64,000 nt of DNA from Maribacter antarcticus DSM 21422 (GCF_000621125.1 NZ_JHZC01000009.1:108788-172787), one strand, 5' to 3'; positions 17,323-26,561 are shown, numbered from the stretch's first letter. A program made the numbers and translations. Notes: a model not told the origin generated them from the sequence alone.

Positions 17323-18807
17323 ATGGGACTAACAATTGCTTACATCATTATTGCTATTTACGGTATTTCGCTGCTATTGATTTTCTTTTATAGCTTGGCC
17401 CAGTTGAATTTGTTGGTGAACTATTTAGGGCAAAAAAGGAAGAATCAAACAACACCTAAATTCAATCTACTGGATCCAAAAGAAATACCCTTTGTAACGA
17501 TTCAGCTTCCCGTGTACAACGAGGAATATGTTATGGAACGTTTGTTAGAGAATATCGCCAAAATAGAATACCCCAAGAGTAAATTAGAGATTCAGGTATT
17601 AGATGATTCTACTGATGATACTGTTATTAATACTGCCGCAAGTATCGTCAAATTACAAGCAGCTGGTTTAGACATACAGCATATCAGAAGAGCAGATAGA
17701 AGCGGTTTCAAAGCTGGGGCTTTAAAAGAAGGCCTTAAAATTGCAAAGGGCGAATTTATCGCCATTTTTGATGCAGATTTTTTACCAGCACCAGATTGGT
17801 TAAAGAAAACTGTTATCTACTTTAAAGATAAAGAAATAGGGGTAGTACAAACCCGTTGGGGCCATATCAACCGCGATTACTCCACGTTGACAAAAATACA
17901 AGCCTTTGCTTTAGATGCTCATTTTACCTTAGAACAAGTAGGGCGCAACGCTAAAGGACATTTTATCAATTTCAACGGCACTGCAGGTATTTGGAGAAAA
18001 GATTGCATACTAGATGCTGGTAACTGGGAAGGAGACACCTTAACCGAAGATTTAGATCTAAGCTATCGCGCACAATTAAAGAACTGGAAATTTAAGTACT
18101 TGGAAGACGTGGAAACTCCTGCAGAACTTCCTGTGGTAATTAGTGCTGCACGTTCGCAGCAGTTTCGTTGGAATAAAGGTGGCGCGGAAAACTTTAGAAA
18201 AACAGTTTTGAGCGTAATTACGGCTAAAAATATTCCATTTAAAACAAAATTTCATGGTGTCATGCATTTACTAAACAGCTCTATGTTTCTTTGTGTCTTC
18301 ATCGTAGCATTTTTGAGCATTCCAATGCTCTATATCAAAAACGCCTACGGACATTTAGGGTGGGTCTTTGAGGCCACCAGTTTCTTTATCGTAAGTACCA
18401 TTATACTTTTCGTATGCTATTGGTTTACCTATAAAAGTATCCAAGGCAGTGGATTTAATAACTTTGTAGATTATATTAAAATATTCTTTACCTTTTTCTC
18501 TGTAGCCTTGGGTTTTTCCTTACATAACTCCATTGCCGTTTTAGAAGGACATATGGGGAAAAGAAGCGAATTTGTACGCACTCCAAAATTCAATATCAAC
18601 AATATTACAGAGAGCTGGAAAGGCAACAAATACCTAACAAAAAAGCTTTCTCCAAACATGATCTTGGAATTTGCACTTATGGTCTATTTCCTATTTGGCA
18701 TGTACAGCGCTATACCCTTAAACGATTTTGGATTGTTCCCATTCCACTTTATGTTGTTCCTAGGTTTTGGGTTTGTGTTCTTTAAATCGTTGACGGCAAG
18801 GGCTTGA
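17323..18807 (+). CDS. Membrane GT2 processive-type glycosyltransferase (cellulose synthase/CslA-like)
   Basis: 494 residues: one N-terminal membrane helix, a cytoplasmic GT2 domain, then four or so C-terminal helices. The D,D,D,QxxRW signature is complete: LDDSTDDT, FDADFLP, TEDLDLSYR and QQFRWNKGG. This is typical of cellulose synthase, mannan synthase (CslA) and glucosylceramide synthase-like enzymes that add beta-linked sugars at the membrane. No PilZ domain is present. It follows the DPM1-like gene by one base and is closed by an intrinsic terminator, so it ends the operon. The product, glycan or glycolipid, is unknown. Confidence 0.88.
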   Translation: MGLTIAYIIIAIYGISLLLIFFYSLAQLNLLVNYLGQKRKNQTTPKFNLLDPKEIPFVTIQLPVYNEEYVMERLLENIAKIEYPKSKLEIQVLDDSTDDTVINTAASIVKLQAAGLDIQHIRRADRSGFKAGALKEGLKIAKGEFIAIFDADFLPAPDWLKKTVIYFKDKEIGVVQTRWGHINRDYSTLTKIQAFALDAHFTLEQVGRNAKGHFINFNGTAGIWRKDCILDAGNWEGDTLTEDLDLSYRAQLKNWKFKYLEDVETPAELPVVISAARSQQFRWNKGGAENFRKTVLSVITAKNIPFKTKFHGVMHLLNSSMFLCVFIVAFLSIPMLYIKNAYGHLGWVFEATSFFIVSTIILFVCYWFTYKSIQGSGFNNFVDYIKIFFTFFSVALGFSLHNSIAVLEGHMGKRSEFVRTPKFNINNITESWKGNKYLTKKLSPNMILEFALMVYFLFGMYSAIPLNDFGLFPFHFMLFLGFGFVFFKSLTARA

Positions 18808-18829
18808 TAAACGCATTAATTTTATTTTC

Positions 18830-18860
18830 AAAAGGATGGCTACATGGCCATCCTTTTTTT
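18830..18860 (+). terminator. Intrinsic terminator after the GT2 operon
   Basis: Stem AAAGGATGGC / GCCATCCTTT with a six-base loop is followed by a T tract, 22 bases after the large GT2 stop codon. Confidence 0.9.
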
Positions 18861-19187
18861 GTTTTCCTTTGTATTTTGAAGCCTTACTCAGTTTGCGATT
18901 AAGGAAAATAGCGTAGTGATTTTGTATATCACTTTTTGAAAATAGAAAGGAGATACCTTTTAGAAACTTTCCTCGACCATATGCTGGATAGCTCTAATGG
19001 AAAAAGTGTATTTTAGGGTGTAGAACTATAGCGTACTCATATTTACATGATAACAGATTATAGCGAACTCAAGGGTAAGCGACCTTACCGCACTATGAAG
19101 GCAACATTTCTGGTCGCTAAATTTAATCTGAACCAAGAATTCATGGAAATAAAAGAGACTACACATAGTGCTGCTTTAAAAATTATT
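18861..19187. other. Intergenic stretch before the phosphoesterase gene
   Basis: About 330 bp. A weak second hairpin (GTGAT/ATCAC, 18916-18932) followed by five T could be a backup terminator. An open frame upstream in phase with the phosphoesterase (from 19047) would add 47 residues that precede and hide its lipoprotein signal, so I treat it as untranslated leader. Confidence 0.5.
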
Positions 19188-20006
19188 ATGATTTTACGGA
19201 CGAAGATTTATATATCGATAATTGTATTACTTGTGTCCATCATTTCTTGTGCAAAAAAAGAGCAGCAGCCTTTCACCTTTGTTCAATTATGCGATACTCA
19301 ATTGGGGATGGGAGGTTACGAGCATGATTTAAAAACATTCGAACAGGCTGTTGCACAAATAAATGCACTTGATACTGATTTTGTAGTAATATGTGGAGAC
19401 CTTGTTGATGAAGCTGATGAAAGTTCATATTCTGATTTCAAAAACATTATGAAAGGATTGAAGATACCTTGCTACGTTGCTTCAGGAAACCATGATGTAG
19501 GTAATACCCCAAATGACACAACACTTAATTATTACCGAAAAACTATCGGAAGAGATTATTACGAATTCCAGCATAAAAATTATTCGTTTGTCATGACAAA
19601 TACTCAATTATGGAAAATAAATGTTGAGAATGCGTCAGAAAAACATGACAACTGGTTTAGAAAGACACTTAAGGTTCAAAAAGATCGACAGTATCCCATA
19701 TTTGTTATTGGACATTATCCTTTATATGTTGAATTCCCCGAAGAAGAAGAGCATTATTTTAATATACCCGTGGTTAAAAGGAAAAGTCTATTAGAATTAT
19801 TTAAGAAAAACAATGTTGTCGCTTACTTATCTGGTCATACTCATAAGTTGGTCATAAACAATTATGAAAACATTCAACTAGTTAGTGGTGAAACCACTAG
19901 CAAAAATTTTGATAGTCGTCCTTTGGGGTTTAGACTTTGGCAAGTTTCATCAGACACCATAAGGCATGATTTCATTTCTTTACAAACCTTAAACAAGGTG
20001 AAATAA
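19188..20006 (+). CDS. Calcineurin-like metallophosphoesterase lipoprotein
   Basis: 272 residues from ATG 19188, chosen because it starts a lipoprotein signal (IIVLLVSIISC). The metallophosphoesterase motifs are in order: LCDTQLG, GDLVDEAD, GNHDVG, GHYPLY and SGHTHK. The first motif is D-x-Q instead of the usual D-x-H. This variant occurs in the CPPED1-like branch, so it does not mean loss of function. The enzyme should hydrolyse a phosphomonoester or diester outside the cytoplasm. It is a single gene with no clear partners; the substrate is unknown. Confidence 0.87.
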   Translation: MILRTKIYISIIVLLVSIISCAKKEQQPFTFVQLCDTQLGMGGYEHDLKTFEQAVAQINALDTDFVVICGDLVDEADESSYSDFKNIMKGLKIPCYVASGNHDVGNTPNDTTLNYYRKTIGRDYYEFQHKNYSFVMTNTQLWKINVENASEKHDNWFRKTLKVQKDRQYPIFVIGHYPLYVEFPEEEEHYFNIPVVKRKSLLELFKKNNVVAYLSGHTHKLVINNYENIQLVSGETTSKNFDSRPLGFRLWQVSSDTIRHDFISLQTLNKVK

Positions 20007-20140
20007 AAAACAATGAATCAATTCAAGAAGACATAACAGTGGCTATAATTTATTTGAATGTTAAGCAGAATAAAGGAATATTACAGCCTAAGCGTAACAA
20101 GCAATTCCCTACATAACCAACCCAATATAATTTTTACAAA

Positions 20141-21184
20141 ATGTCAATAACAATAATTGGAGCTGGTTTATCAGGTCTTTTAACTGGCTATCTTTTAAAG
20201 AAAGAAGGTATTCCATTTAAAATATTAGAAGCAAGAAATAGGGTTGGCGGAAGAATTAATACGGTGTATGCAACAAACAAAGCACCGGTCGAAATGGGAG
20301 CCACATGGTTTACTAGACAACATAAACAGTTAATAGGCCTTTTAGAGGAATTGGAAATCGAGTACTTTGAACAACGTATGGATAACACTGTATTTTATGA
20401 GACCTCCACAGTTTCACCTGCTCAGTTGGTTCAAACCCCTAGCCAAGCACCTAGTTTCAGAATCTCTGGTGGCACATCCAGTCTAATACACGCATTGCTT
20501 CATAAGTTAGACGCAACTGATGTCCTCTTTAATCAATCAGTAAACCATATAAAAATCAATAAAAATACTGTTGAAGTACGTGCAGGAAAGACCTTCAAGA
20601 GTAATGCAGTTATTTTAGCAATACCTCCTAAATTATGGGCTAAAAATATTGTGTTTGACCCTTTTCTACCAGCTGATTTAATGGGTATCGCAATACAAAC
20701 ACAAACTTGGATGGAAGACTCCATTAAGATTGCCCTGACCTATGACCAACCGTTCTGGGGACAAGGAAATTTACCGGGCACTTTATTCAGCAATTCTGGG
20801 CCAATCACTGAATTATATGATCATAGCAATCACGAAGGATCCAAATATGCACTTTGTGGATTTATAGCTTCATCCTTAAAGAATCTTACCTATACAGAGC
20901 GGCGCGAAAATGTAATCACCCAGCTAAAAAAAGTATTTGGTGTCAGGGCTACAGCATTTACAAGTTATGAAGAATGCGTTTGGAGCAAAGAAAAAAACAC
21001 ATTTGAACCCTGTGATACTTTTCTTTATCCGCATCAAAATAACGGAAATTCAATTTTCAGCAAGTCGTATTTAGATAATACATTGTTTATTTCTAGCTCC
21101 GAATCAGCTCCAGAATTTTCAGGATATATGGACGGCGCGGTGTATTCAGCTAATAGAATTGTTGAAAAAATCATGAAAATCTAA
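20141..21184 (+). CDS. FAD-dependent amine oxidase family protein
   Basis: 347 residues. The N-terminus IIGAGLSGLLTGYLL and the following KILEARNRVGGRI form the Rossmann FAD motif plus the flavin-containing amine oxidase signature. EMGATWF (substrate-side) and a C-terminal SGYMDGAVYSANR (second FAD-binding region) complete it. It is somewhat shorter than typical monoamine oxidases (about 450). There is no signal peptide. The substrate may be a polyamine or another amine; the neighbours give no firm hint. Confidence 0.87.
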   Translation: MSITIIGAGLSGLLTGYLLKKEGIPFKILEARNRVGGRINTVYATNKAPVEMGATWFTRQHKQLIGLLEELEIEYFEQRMDNTVFYETSTVSPAQLVQTPSQAPSFRISGGTSSLIHALLHKLDATDVLFNQSVNHIKINKNTVEVRAGKTFKSNAVILAIPPKLWAKNIVFDPFLPADLMGIAIQTQTWMEDSIKIALTYDQPFWGQGNLPGTLFSNSGPITELYDHSNHEGSKYALCGFIASSLKNLTYTERRENVITQLKKVFGVRATAFTSYEECVWSKEKNTFEPCDTFLYPHQNNGNSIFSKSYLDNTLFISSSESAPEFSGYMDGAVYSANRIVEKIMKI

Positions 21185-21369
21185 CAAAGTGCTTTGGTAT
21201 AAAACGAGTGAATCTTCTCTAATTTTCAACCAAAGTGTTTCTTTAATACTCTCATATAATACGCCTAATCTAGTAATCGAAAAGGCCTCTTAATAGCTTA
21301 TTACATAATGTAAACTACAACCGATAAAAACCGTCACTATTTTGTTATCTTAGACATTATCTACATAAA

Positions 21370-22233
21370 ATGAACACTGCACAACAACTAGGATATTCTG
21401 AAAATACCAAACTATTAATTATCCACGCAGACGATGCCGGACTTTCACACTCACAAAACAGGGCTACTATCCGTTGCCTTGAAACAGGAATCGTAAATTC
21501 TTACAGTATTATGGTACCCTGCCCCTGGTATTATGAAATCGCTGTTTTTGCAAAGAACAACCCGAAATTTGATTATGGCATACACCTAACCTTAACCTGC
21601 GAGTGGAAAAAGTATAAATTCGGACCCGTTTTACCCCTATCTGAAGTACCCAGTTTGGTAGATGAAAACGGACATTTCTACAAAACCCGTGAAGAACTTA
21701 AAAAGAATGCTAAGCCAAAACATGTAGCCAAGGAGTTGGATGCGCAAGTACAAAAAGCATTGAAATTCGGATTAAAACCAACACATTTAGATGTTCACAT
21801 GTATAGTGTTGGAGCACATGCCGACTTTTTTGAAGCATATAGAAATTTAGGTAAAACTTATAAACTTCCCACTATGGTAAGCGGAGAGTTACTTTCTATG
21901 GTTGGGTTGAATCCAACGCAAATCATAAAACCAGAAGATTTAACTACGGAGAAAATACACATTGGCAACTACGACCTATTTGTAGCTGGCACCCTAAGCG
22001 AATACTATGCAAAAGCGTCTGACAACCTGGTTCCCGGACTCAATGTGCTTCTACTTCACTCTGCTTATGATGATATGGAAATGAAAGGTGTAACAACAGG
22101 CCACCCCAATTTTGGAAATGAATGGCGACAAATAGATACCGACTTTTTTACCGACCCAAAGAACAAATTGCTATTTGATAGAGAAGACATTCGGTTTGTT
22201 ACGTGGAGGGAGCTAAAATCGGTACAGCGATAA
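21370..22233 (+). CDS. ChbG/YdjC-family carbohydrate deacetylase
   Basis: 287 residues without a signal peptide. HADDAGLSHSQNRA carries the paired Asp motif, DYGIHLTLTCEW a metal His, and HLDVHMY a further His, which together form the YdjC/ChbG metal site. Members remove acetyl groups from chitooligosaccharides or related sugars. Chitin or cellobiose genes are not adjacent, so the actual acetylated substrate is open. It is a separate gene with about 185 bp of non-coding sequence upstream. Confidence 0.87.
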   Translation: MNTAQQLGYSENTKLLIIHADDAGLSHSQNRATIRCLETGIVNSYSIMVPCPWYYEIAVFAKNNPKFDYGIHLTLTCEWKKYKFGPVLPLSEVPSLVDENGHFYKTREELKKNAKPKHVAKELDAQVQKALKFGLKPTHLDVHMYSVGAHADFFEAYRNLGKTYKLPTMVSGELLSMVGLNPTQIIKPEDLTTEKIHIGNYDLFVAGTLSEYYAKASDNLVPGLNVLLLHSAYDDMEMKGVTTGHPNFGNEWRQIDTDFFTDPKNKLLFDREDIRFVTWRELKSVQR

Positions 22234-22324
22234 TTTTAGAAAGCTTAGGTTAAGTATTACAACCTATATATTTACAACTGCATACGAAAAATACGAACTT
22301 CCATTTTTAGAATAAAATAAAACA

Positions 22325-23107
22325 ATGACTAAAATAAATATACAAGGGCTAGTGTGGGATGCTAAATCTTCTTTTCAGCGCGGACCGGCAAAAGCACCGG
22401 CTTTAATACGGAAAGCACTCTACAGTGATTCCATGAACCTATTTTCAGAAAATGGAATTTCTATAGAAAGCGAAGTTATTACGGACAAAGGGGATTTTGA
22501 AATAAAGGAATATTTTGATATTGAAAAAATTACCCGTGACCACTTAAAAACAGGCAATAAGATTCTTTCTTTAGGAGGAGACCATTCGGTTACCTTTCCC
22601 GTCATTAAGGCCTATTATGACCACTATCCGAAACTAGATATTTTACATATTGATGCCCATGCAGACCTCTACCACGAATTTGAGGGCGACCCGTATTCAC
22701 ACGCATGCCCCTTTGCCCGTATCATGGAAAATGGTTTTGCCGTACGCTTAGTACAAGTAGGTATCCGAACCTTAAATCCGCATCAAGCAGCGCAAGCAAA
22801 AAAATACAAGGTAGACATTCAGGAAATGCGCCATTTACATGCTTTGTCCGTTCCTGAATTCAAAAACCCTCTTTATATTTCTTTAGATATGGACGGATTT
22901 GACCCAGCCTATGCACCGGGCGTTTCGCATAACGAGCCAGGTGGACTCTCTTCGAGACAGGTCATAAATATGATACAAAACATAAATACAGAAGTTGTTG
23001 GAGCCGATATTGTAGAATACAATCCGGATAGGGATATTCAGGATATGACCGCTTACCTCGCTGCAAAAATGATGAAGGAACTTTTAGGTAAAATGATAGA
23101 AAGGTAA
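22325..23107 (+). CDS. Arginase/agmatinase/formiminoglutamase family hydrolase
   Basis: 260 residues. All six manganese ligands of the ureohydrolase fold are visible: His87 (GGDHSV), Asp110, His112 and Asp114 (HIDAHAD), and Asp188 and Asp190 (SLDMDGFDP). The enzyme hydrolyses a guanidino compound to urea plus an amine. SHACPFARIME resembles agmatinase more than arginase, but motif reading cannot decide between them. It lies 1.5 kb before the arginine biosynthesis operon, so breakdown and synthesis genes are close. Confidence 0.88.
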   Translation: MTKINIQGLVWDAKSSFQRGPAKAPALIRKALYSDSMNLFSENGISIESEVITDKGDFEIKEYFDIEKITRDHLKTGNKILSLGGDHSVTFPVIKAYYDHYPKLDILHIDAHADLYHEFEGDPYSHACPFARIMENGFAVRLVQVGIRTLNPHQAAQAKKYKVDIQEMRHLHALSVPEFKNPLYISLDMDGFDPAYAPGVSHNEPGGLSSRQVINMIQNINTEVVGADIVEYNPDRDIQDMTAYLAAKMMKELLGKMIER

Positions 23108-23159
23108 ATTTCCAATAGGTAAAAACTATTAAATTCGTCGACATAAACAACCTAATTTA

Positions 23160-24503
23160 ATGGCCAATAGTACCATCATATACCTGAAACTACATAAGGT
23201 ACCTCTCATACTGGCCCTATTAAGCATTGTTTTCTATTACACTTTTGCCTACCACTTGGAGCGAACTGATTTCCCGAAACTTCTAGGTCTCTTTGCCGCA
23301 CTGTTCTTTTTATGTTATAAATTGATACAATTCGAGAAATGGAATTTTAAATTGCTCTTGGCAGTCGGTATCCTATCACGGCTTGTGTTTTTGCTTACGG
23401 AACCTAATCTCTCACAGGATTTTTATCGGTTTATATGGGACGGACAATTGGTTCTAAATTTCATAAACCCCTATTTAGAAGTTCCCAATAGCCTTATTTC
23501 AAAACCCAACCTCATCATCCAAAATGCCGAGCAACTCTATCAAGGTATGGGTAGTTTAAGCGCCAAGCATTTTAGCAACTACCCACCCTTAAACCAGCTT
23601 TTATTTGCGCTAACGACATTTTTAGGTGGTAAAAGTATCCTCGGTTCTGTTATAGCGTTGCGAGGCATAATTATACTAGCTGATGTGGGCGTTTTCTATT
23701 TTGGACGTAAACTTCTGAAAAAACTAAACCGTTCCCCACACCTAATTTTTTGGTATTTCCTAAATCCTTTGGTGGTTATAGAACTCACAGGAAATCTTCA
23801 CTTTGAAGGCGTTATGCTGTTCTTTTTTGTGTGGTCCATGTATCTGCTATCCGTAAATAAATGGCAATGGGCCGCTGTGGTTCTCGCCTGTTCCATATCG
23901 GTTAAATTGGTGCCTTTATTATTTTTACCGCTGTTCCTAACCCATTTCGGTCTTAAAAGAAGCATCCTCTTTTATATCCTTGTAGGCCTAACTTTGGTTG
24001 TACTGTTTACTCCTTTTTACACATCGGAATTCATTCATAATTATTCAAAAACTATTGGACTCTGGTTTTCCAACTTTGAATTTAACGCAGGTTTATACAA
24101 CGCTGTTAAGCAAATAGCGATTCATTTTGATGCCAAACCATGGGAACTCATAAAAACATATGGCAAAATAACACCCGTCCTTACCATAGGCATTATCCTA
24201 CTGTTTACTTTCCTAAGAAAAAACCAAGACCTTCGGGTATTATTGTCCTCTATGATGTGGGTACTTACGCTTTACTACTTCCTATCGGCTACCGTGCATC
24301 CATGGTATCTAATTTTCTTAGTAACGCTTTCTATTTTTACAACATATAGATACGCCGTAGTATGGTCGGCGGCTGTGGTATTGAGCTATTTCGCCTATTC
24401 ACAATTAGGTTTCAAGGAAAGCTTATACCTTCTTGCTATTGAATATATTACAATATATGGGTTGATAATCTATGAAATTGGTATGCATCGTAACAAATCC
24501 TAA
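23160..24503 (+). CDS. GT-C-type polyprenyl-linked mannosyltransferase-like membrane protein
   Basis: 447 residues with about ten membrane helices. The first extracytoplasmic loop holds SQDFYRFIWDGQL, where Asp is in the position of the catalytic residue of GT-C enzymes. FWYFLNPLVVIELTGNLHFEG resembles the GT87-like mannosyltransferases of Bacteroidota and Actinobacteria. Such enzymes use polyprenyl-phosphate sugars as donors on the outer face of the inner membrane. The DPM1-like GT2 at 16.6 kb could make that donor. Specificity for mannose is an assumption. Confidence 0.75.
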   Translation: MANSTIIYLKLHKVPLILALLSIVFYYTFAYHLERTDFPKLLGLFAALFFLCYKLIQFEKWNFKLLLAVGILSRLVFLLTEPNLSQDFYRFIWDGQLVLNFINPYLEVPNSLISKPNLIIQNAEQLYQGMGSLSAKHFSNYPPLNQLLFALTTFLGGKSILGSVIALRGIIILADVGVFYFGRKLLKKLNRSPHLIFWYFLNPLVVIELTGNLHFEGVMLFFFVWSMYLLSVNKWQWAAVVLACSISVKLVPLLFLPLFLTHFGLKRSILFYILVGLTLVVLFTPFYTSEFIHNYSKTIGLWFSNFEFNAGLYNAVKQIAIHFDAKPWELIKTYGKITPVLTIGIILLFTFLRKNQDLRVLLSSMMWVLTLYYFLSATVHPWYLIFLVTLSIFTTYRYAVVWSAAVVLSYFAYSQLGFKESLYLLAIEYITIYGLIIYEIGMHRNKS

Positions 24504-24567
24504 ACTATTTGTATTTTTTCTCATCTCCTTTAGGATAATTCGATAATAATTGTACATTTACTTTATA

Positions 24568-24654
24568 ATGACAACAAAAGCACATATACATACTTCTACC
24601 TGGATTTCTATTCCGGTTGTCACTTTTGTTAGCGTACGCCGCCGTCGCCCGTAA
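24568..24654 (+). CDS. Putative arginine-operon leader peptide (28 codons, four consecutive Arg)
   Basis: ATG at 24568, stop TAA at 24652-24654. The peptide ends VSVRRRRP, with Arg codons CGC CGC CGT CGC at 24637-24648, one codon before the end. Four adjacent Arg codons in an AT-rich intergenic region, 86 bp before the first gene of a full arginine operon, are the hallmark of an attenuator that senses charged tRNA-Arg by ribosome stalling. Two alternative hairpins follow at 24664-24698. This ORF is shorter than usual gene-finder cutoffs. The arginine assignment is inferred; expression is unproven. Confidence 0.75.
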   Translation: MTTKAHIHTSTWISIPVVTFVSVRRRRP

Positions 24655-24663
24655 GGGTATAAA

Positions 24664-24698
24664 CTATTTATGGAAATAGGTGAGTCCATTTCCGCATA
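24664..24698 (+). promoter_or_regulatory. Alternative hairpins of a candidate arginine attenuator
   Basis: Hairpin A is CTATTT (24664-24669), loop ATGG, AAATAG (24674-24679). Hairpin B is TATGGAAAT (24669-24677) with ATTTCCGCATA (24688-24698), a two-base bulge and an inner GG/CC. They share bases and exclude each other. A ribosome stalled on the Arg codons would leave A free to form; one at the stop codon 24652 would cover the 5' arm of A and favour B. A small CCC-GTAA-GGG hairpin (24648-24657) overlaps the stop. The T-rich stretch after B begins about 13 bases later, so B is not a textbook terminator. Confidence 0.5.
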
Positions 24699-24740
24699 AA
24701 CAAAATCAATTTATTTTTTACTTTCTAAAACCCTATAGCA

Positions 24741-25349
24741 ATGAAACTTGTTGTTGCTAACGAATCACATTTTAAATACGCCCAAGATATTTGCGATACC
24801 ATTGAGGAATCCGCAAAAGTCAGAGGTACTGGAATCGCAAAGCGTACACCAGATTATATACAGAAAAAACTACATAATGGTAATGCCGTTATTGCCTTGG
24901 ATGGCGACATCTTCGCCGGTTTCTGTTATATTGAAGTCTGGGGACATGGAAAATATGTTGCTAATTCTGGCCTAATCGTACATCCTAGTTTTAGGGGACA
25001 AGGGTTAGCGAAAAAAATAAAACAGCTGGTTTTTAAACTTAGTAAAGAGAAGTTTCCCGATGCTAAAATATTTGGTATTACTACCGGACTGGCAGTAATG
25101 AAAATCAACTACGAGCTAGGTTATAAACCGGTTACCTTTTCCGAACTAACCGATGATCCGGAATTCTGGAAAGGCTGCCAAACCTGCAAAAATTTTGATA
25201 TCCTTACCCGTACGGAACGAAAGCTATGCCTTTGTACAGGGATGTTGCACGACCCTAAGGCAAAACCGGAAGCTAAGAAAGAAACCCTAAACAGGAAGGC
25301 GTTTAAACGGTTAAGAAGTATAAAAGAGTTTATTTTTAAAGAAAACTAA
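24741..25349 (+). CDS. GNAT N-acyltransferase, candidate N-acyl(succinyl)glutamate synthase
   Basis: 202 residues. The GNAT core has the acyl-CoA motif FRGQGLAKKI at residues 84-93. The C-terminus carries four cysteines, C146xxC149 and C163xC165 (WKGCQTC and KLCLCT), which look like a metal site unusual for small GNATs. It is the first gene of the arginine operon, where argA or argJ would be expected and neither is otherwise present. Bacteroidota make arginine through N-succinyl intermediates, and GNAT proteins in this position have been assigned as N-succinylglutamate synthases. Family and position support that role; succinyl versus acetyl is not decided here. Confidence 0.85.
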   Translation: MKLVVANESHFKYAQDICDTIEESAKVRGTGIAKRTPDYIQKKLHNGNAVIALDGDIFAGFCYIEVWGHGKYVANSGLIVHPSFRGQGLAKKIKQLVFKLSKEKFPDAKIFGITTGLAVMKINYELGYKPVTFSELTDDPEFWKGCQTCKNFDILTRTERKLCLCTGMLHDPKAKPEAKKETLNRKAFKRLRSIKEFIFKEN

Positions 25350-25363
25350 AAAATAGTAATATC

Positions 25364-26545
25364 ATGAAAAAGCTTGTTTTAGCATATAGCGGCGGATTAG
25401 ACACTTCCTACTGCGCCAAATATTTGAGTAAAGAGAAAGGATATGAGGTACATGCGGTAAGCGTAAACACAGGCGGGTTTTCATCCGAAGAAATAAAAAA
25501 TATTAAGCAAAAAGCACTGGAACTTGGAGCAACATACTATACCTCCATAGATGCCGTGCAGACCTTTTATGAAAAGGTGGTGAAATATCTCATTTTTGGA
25601 AATGTCCTAAAGAACAACACCTATCCCTTATCAGTAAGTGCGGAACGTATCGTACAGGCTATTGAAATAGTGAACTATGCCAAGGAGGTAGGCGCCAAAT
25701 ACATTGCTCACGGCAGTACGGGTGCGGGAAACGACCAAGTTCGTTTTGATATGATTTTTCAAATTATCGCTCCAGAAATAGAAATTATCACCCCCATTAG
25801 AGATAACAAACTATCTCGTGAAACAGAGATTACCTATTTGAAAGAAAACGGAGTAGATTATCCTTGGGAAAAGGCTAAATACTCCATCAATAAGGGGCTC
25901 TGGGGAACCTCTGTTGGTGGTGAAGAAACATTAACCTCAGAAAAACCATTACCAGATAGTGCCTACCCTAGTCAGCTAGAGGAAAAAGAACCGTCCGATG
26001 TAAAACTCACGTTCAATAAAGGAGAATTGGTAGCGATAAATGAGGAAAATGATACTCCTGTAAACAACATTGAAAAACTGGAAGCTATGGCCAGCAAATA
26101 TGCCATTGGCCGCGACATCCACGTGGGCGATACCATTATAGGCATAAAAGGCCGAGTAGGTTTTGAGGCTGCAGCTGCATTGATTATCATTAAGGCACAT
26201 CACTTATTGGAAAAGCATACCCTTACCAAGTGGCAGCAGTTCCAAAAAGAGCAACAAGGTAATTTCTATGGAATGCTGTTGCACGAAGGAAATTATTTGG
26301 ATGCGGTAATGAGAAATATAGAAGCATTTTTGACAGATACCCAGAAAACAGTTTCGGGAGACGTGTTCATAAGCCTCTATCCTTTCCAATTTCGGTTAAA
26401 CGGCATCTCATCACCGCATGATTTAATGAACGCTTCCTTTGGTAGCTATGGCGAAATGAATGAGGGTTGGACAGCGGTTGAAGCGAAAGGCTTTATTAAA
26501 ATATTATCGAATTCTGGGAAGATTTATAGTCATGTGAATAATTAG
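25364..26545 (+). CDS. argG: Argininosuccinate synthase
   Basis: 393 residues. The N-terminal ATP-pyrophosphatase P-loop AYSGGLDTSYC is at residues 7-17, and HGSTGAGNDQVRFD is the conserved citrulline/aspartate region. It joins citrulline and aspartate with ATP to give argininosuccinate. It starts 15 bp after the GNAT gene and clearly belongs to the same operon. The pairing with argH at the far end completes the last two steps of the pathway. Confidence 0.97.
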   Translation: MKKLVLAYSGGLDTSYCAKYLSKEKGYEVHAVSVNTGGFSSEEIKNIKQKALELGATYYTSIDAVQTFYEKVVKYLIFGNVLKNNTYPLSVSAERIVQAIEIVNYAKEVGAKYIAHGSTGAGNDQVRFDMIFQIIAPEIEIITPIRDNKLSRETEITYLKENGVDYPWEKAKYSINKGLWGTSVGGEETLTSEKPLPDSAYPSQLEEKEPSDVKLTFNKGELVAINEENDTPVNNIEKLEAMASKYAIGRDIHVGDTIIGIKGRVGFEAAAALIIIKAHHLLEKHTLTKWQQFQKEQQGNFYGMLLHEGNYLDAVMRNIEAFLTDTQKTVSGDVFISLYPFQFRLNGISSPHDLMNASFGSYGEMNEGWTAVEAKGFIKILSNSGKIYSHVNN

Positions 26546-26561
26546 TGGTTAAACGTAAAAA

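Noticed and set aside
19047..19187. N-terminal extension of the phosphoesterase
   Set aside because: It would place 47 residues before a clean lipoprotein signal at 19188.
24669..24698. Hairpin B as a standard rho-independent terminator
   Set aside because: The T-rich run begins about 13 bases after the stem, so I list it only as part of a candidate attenuator.
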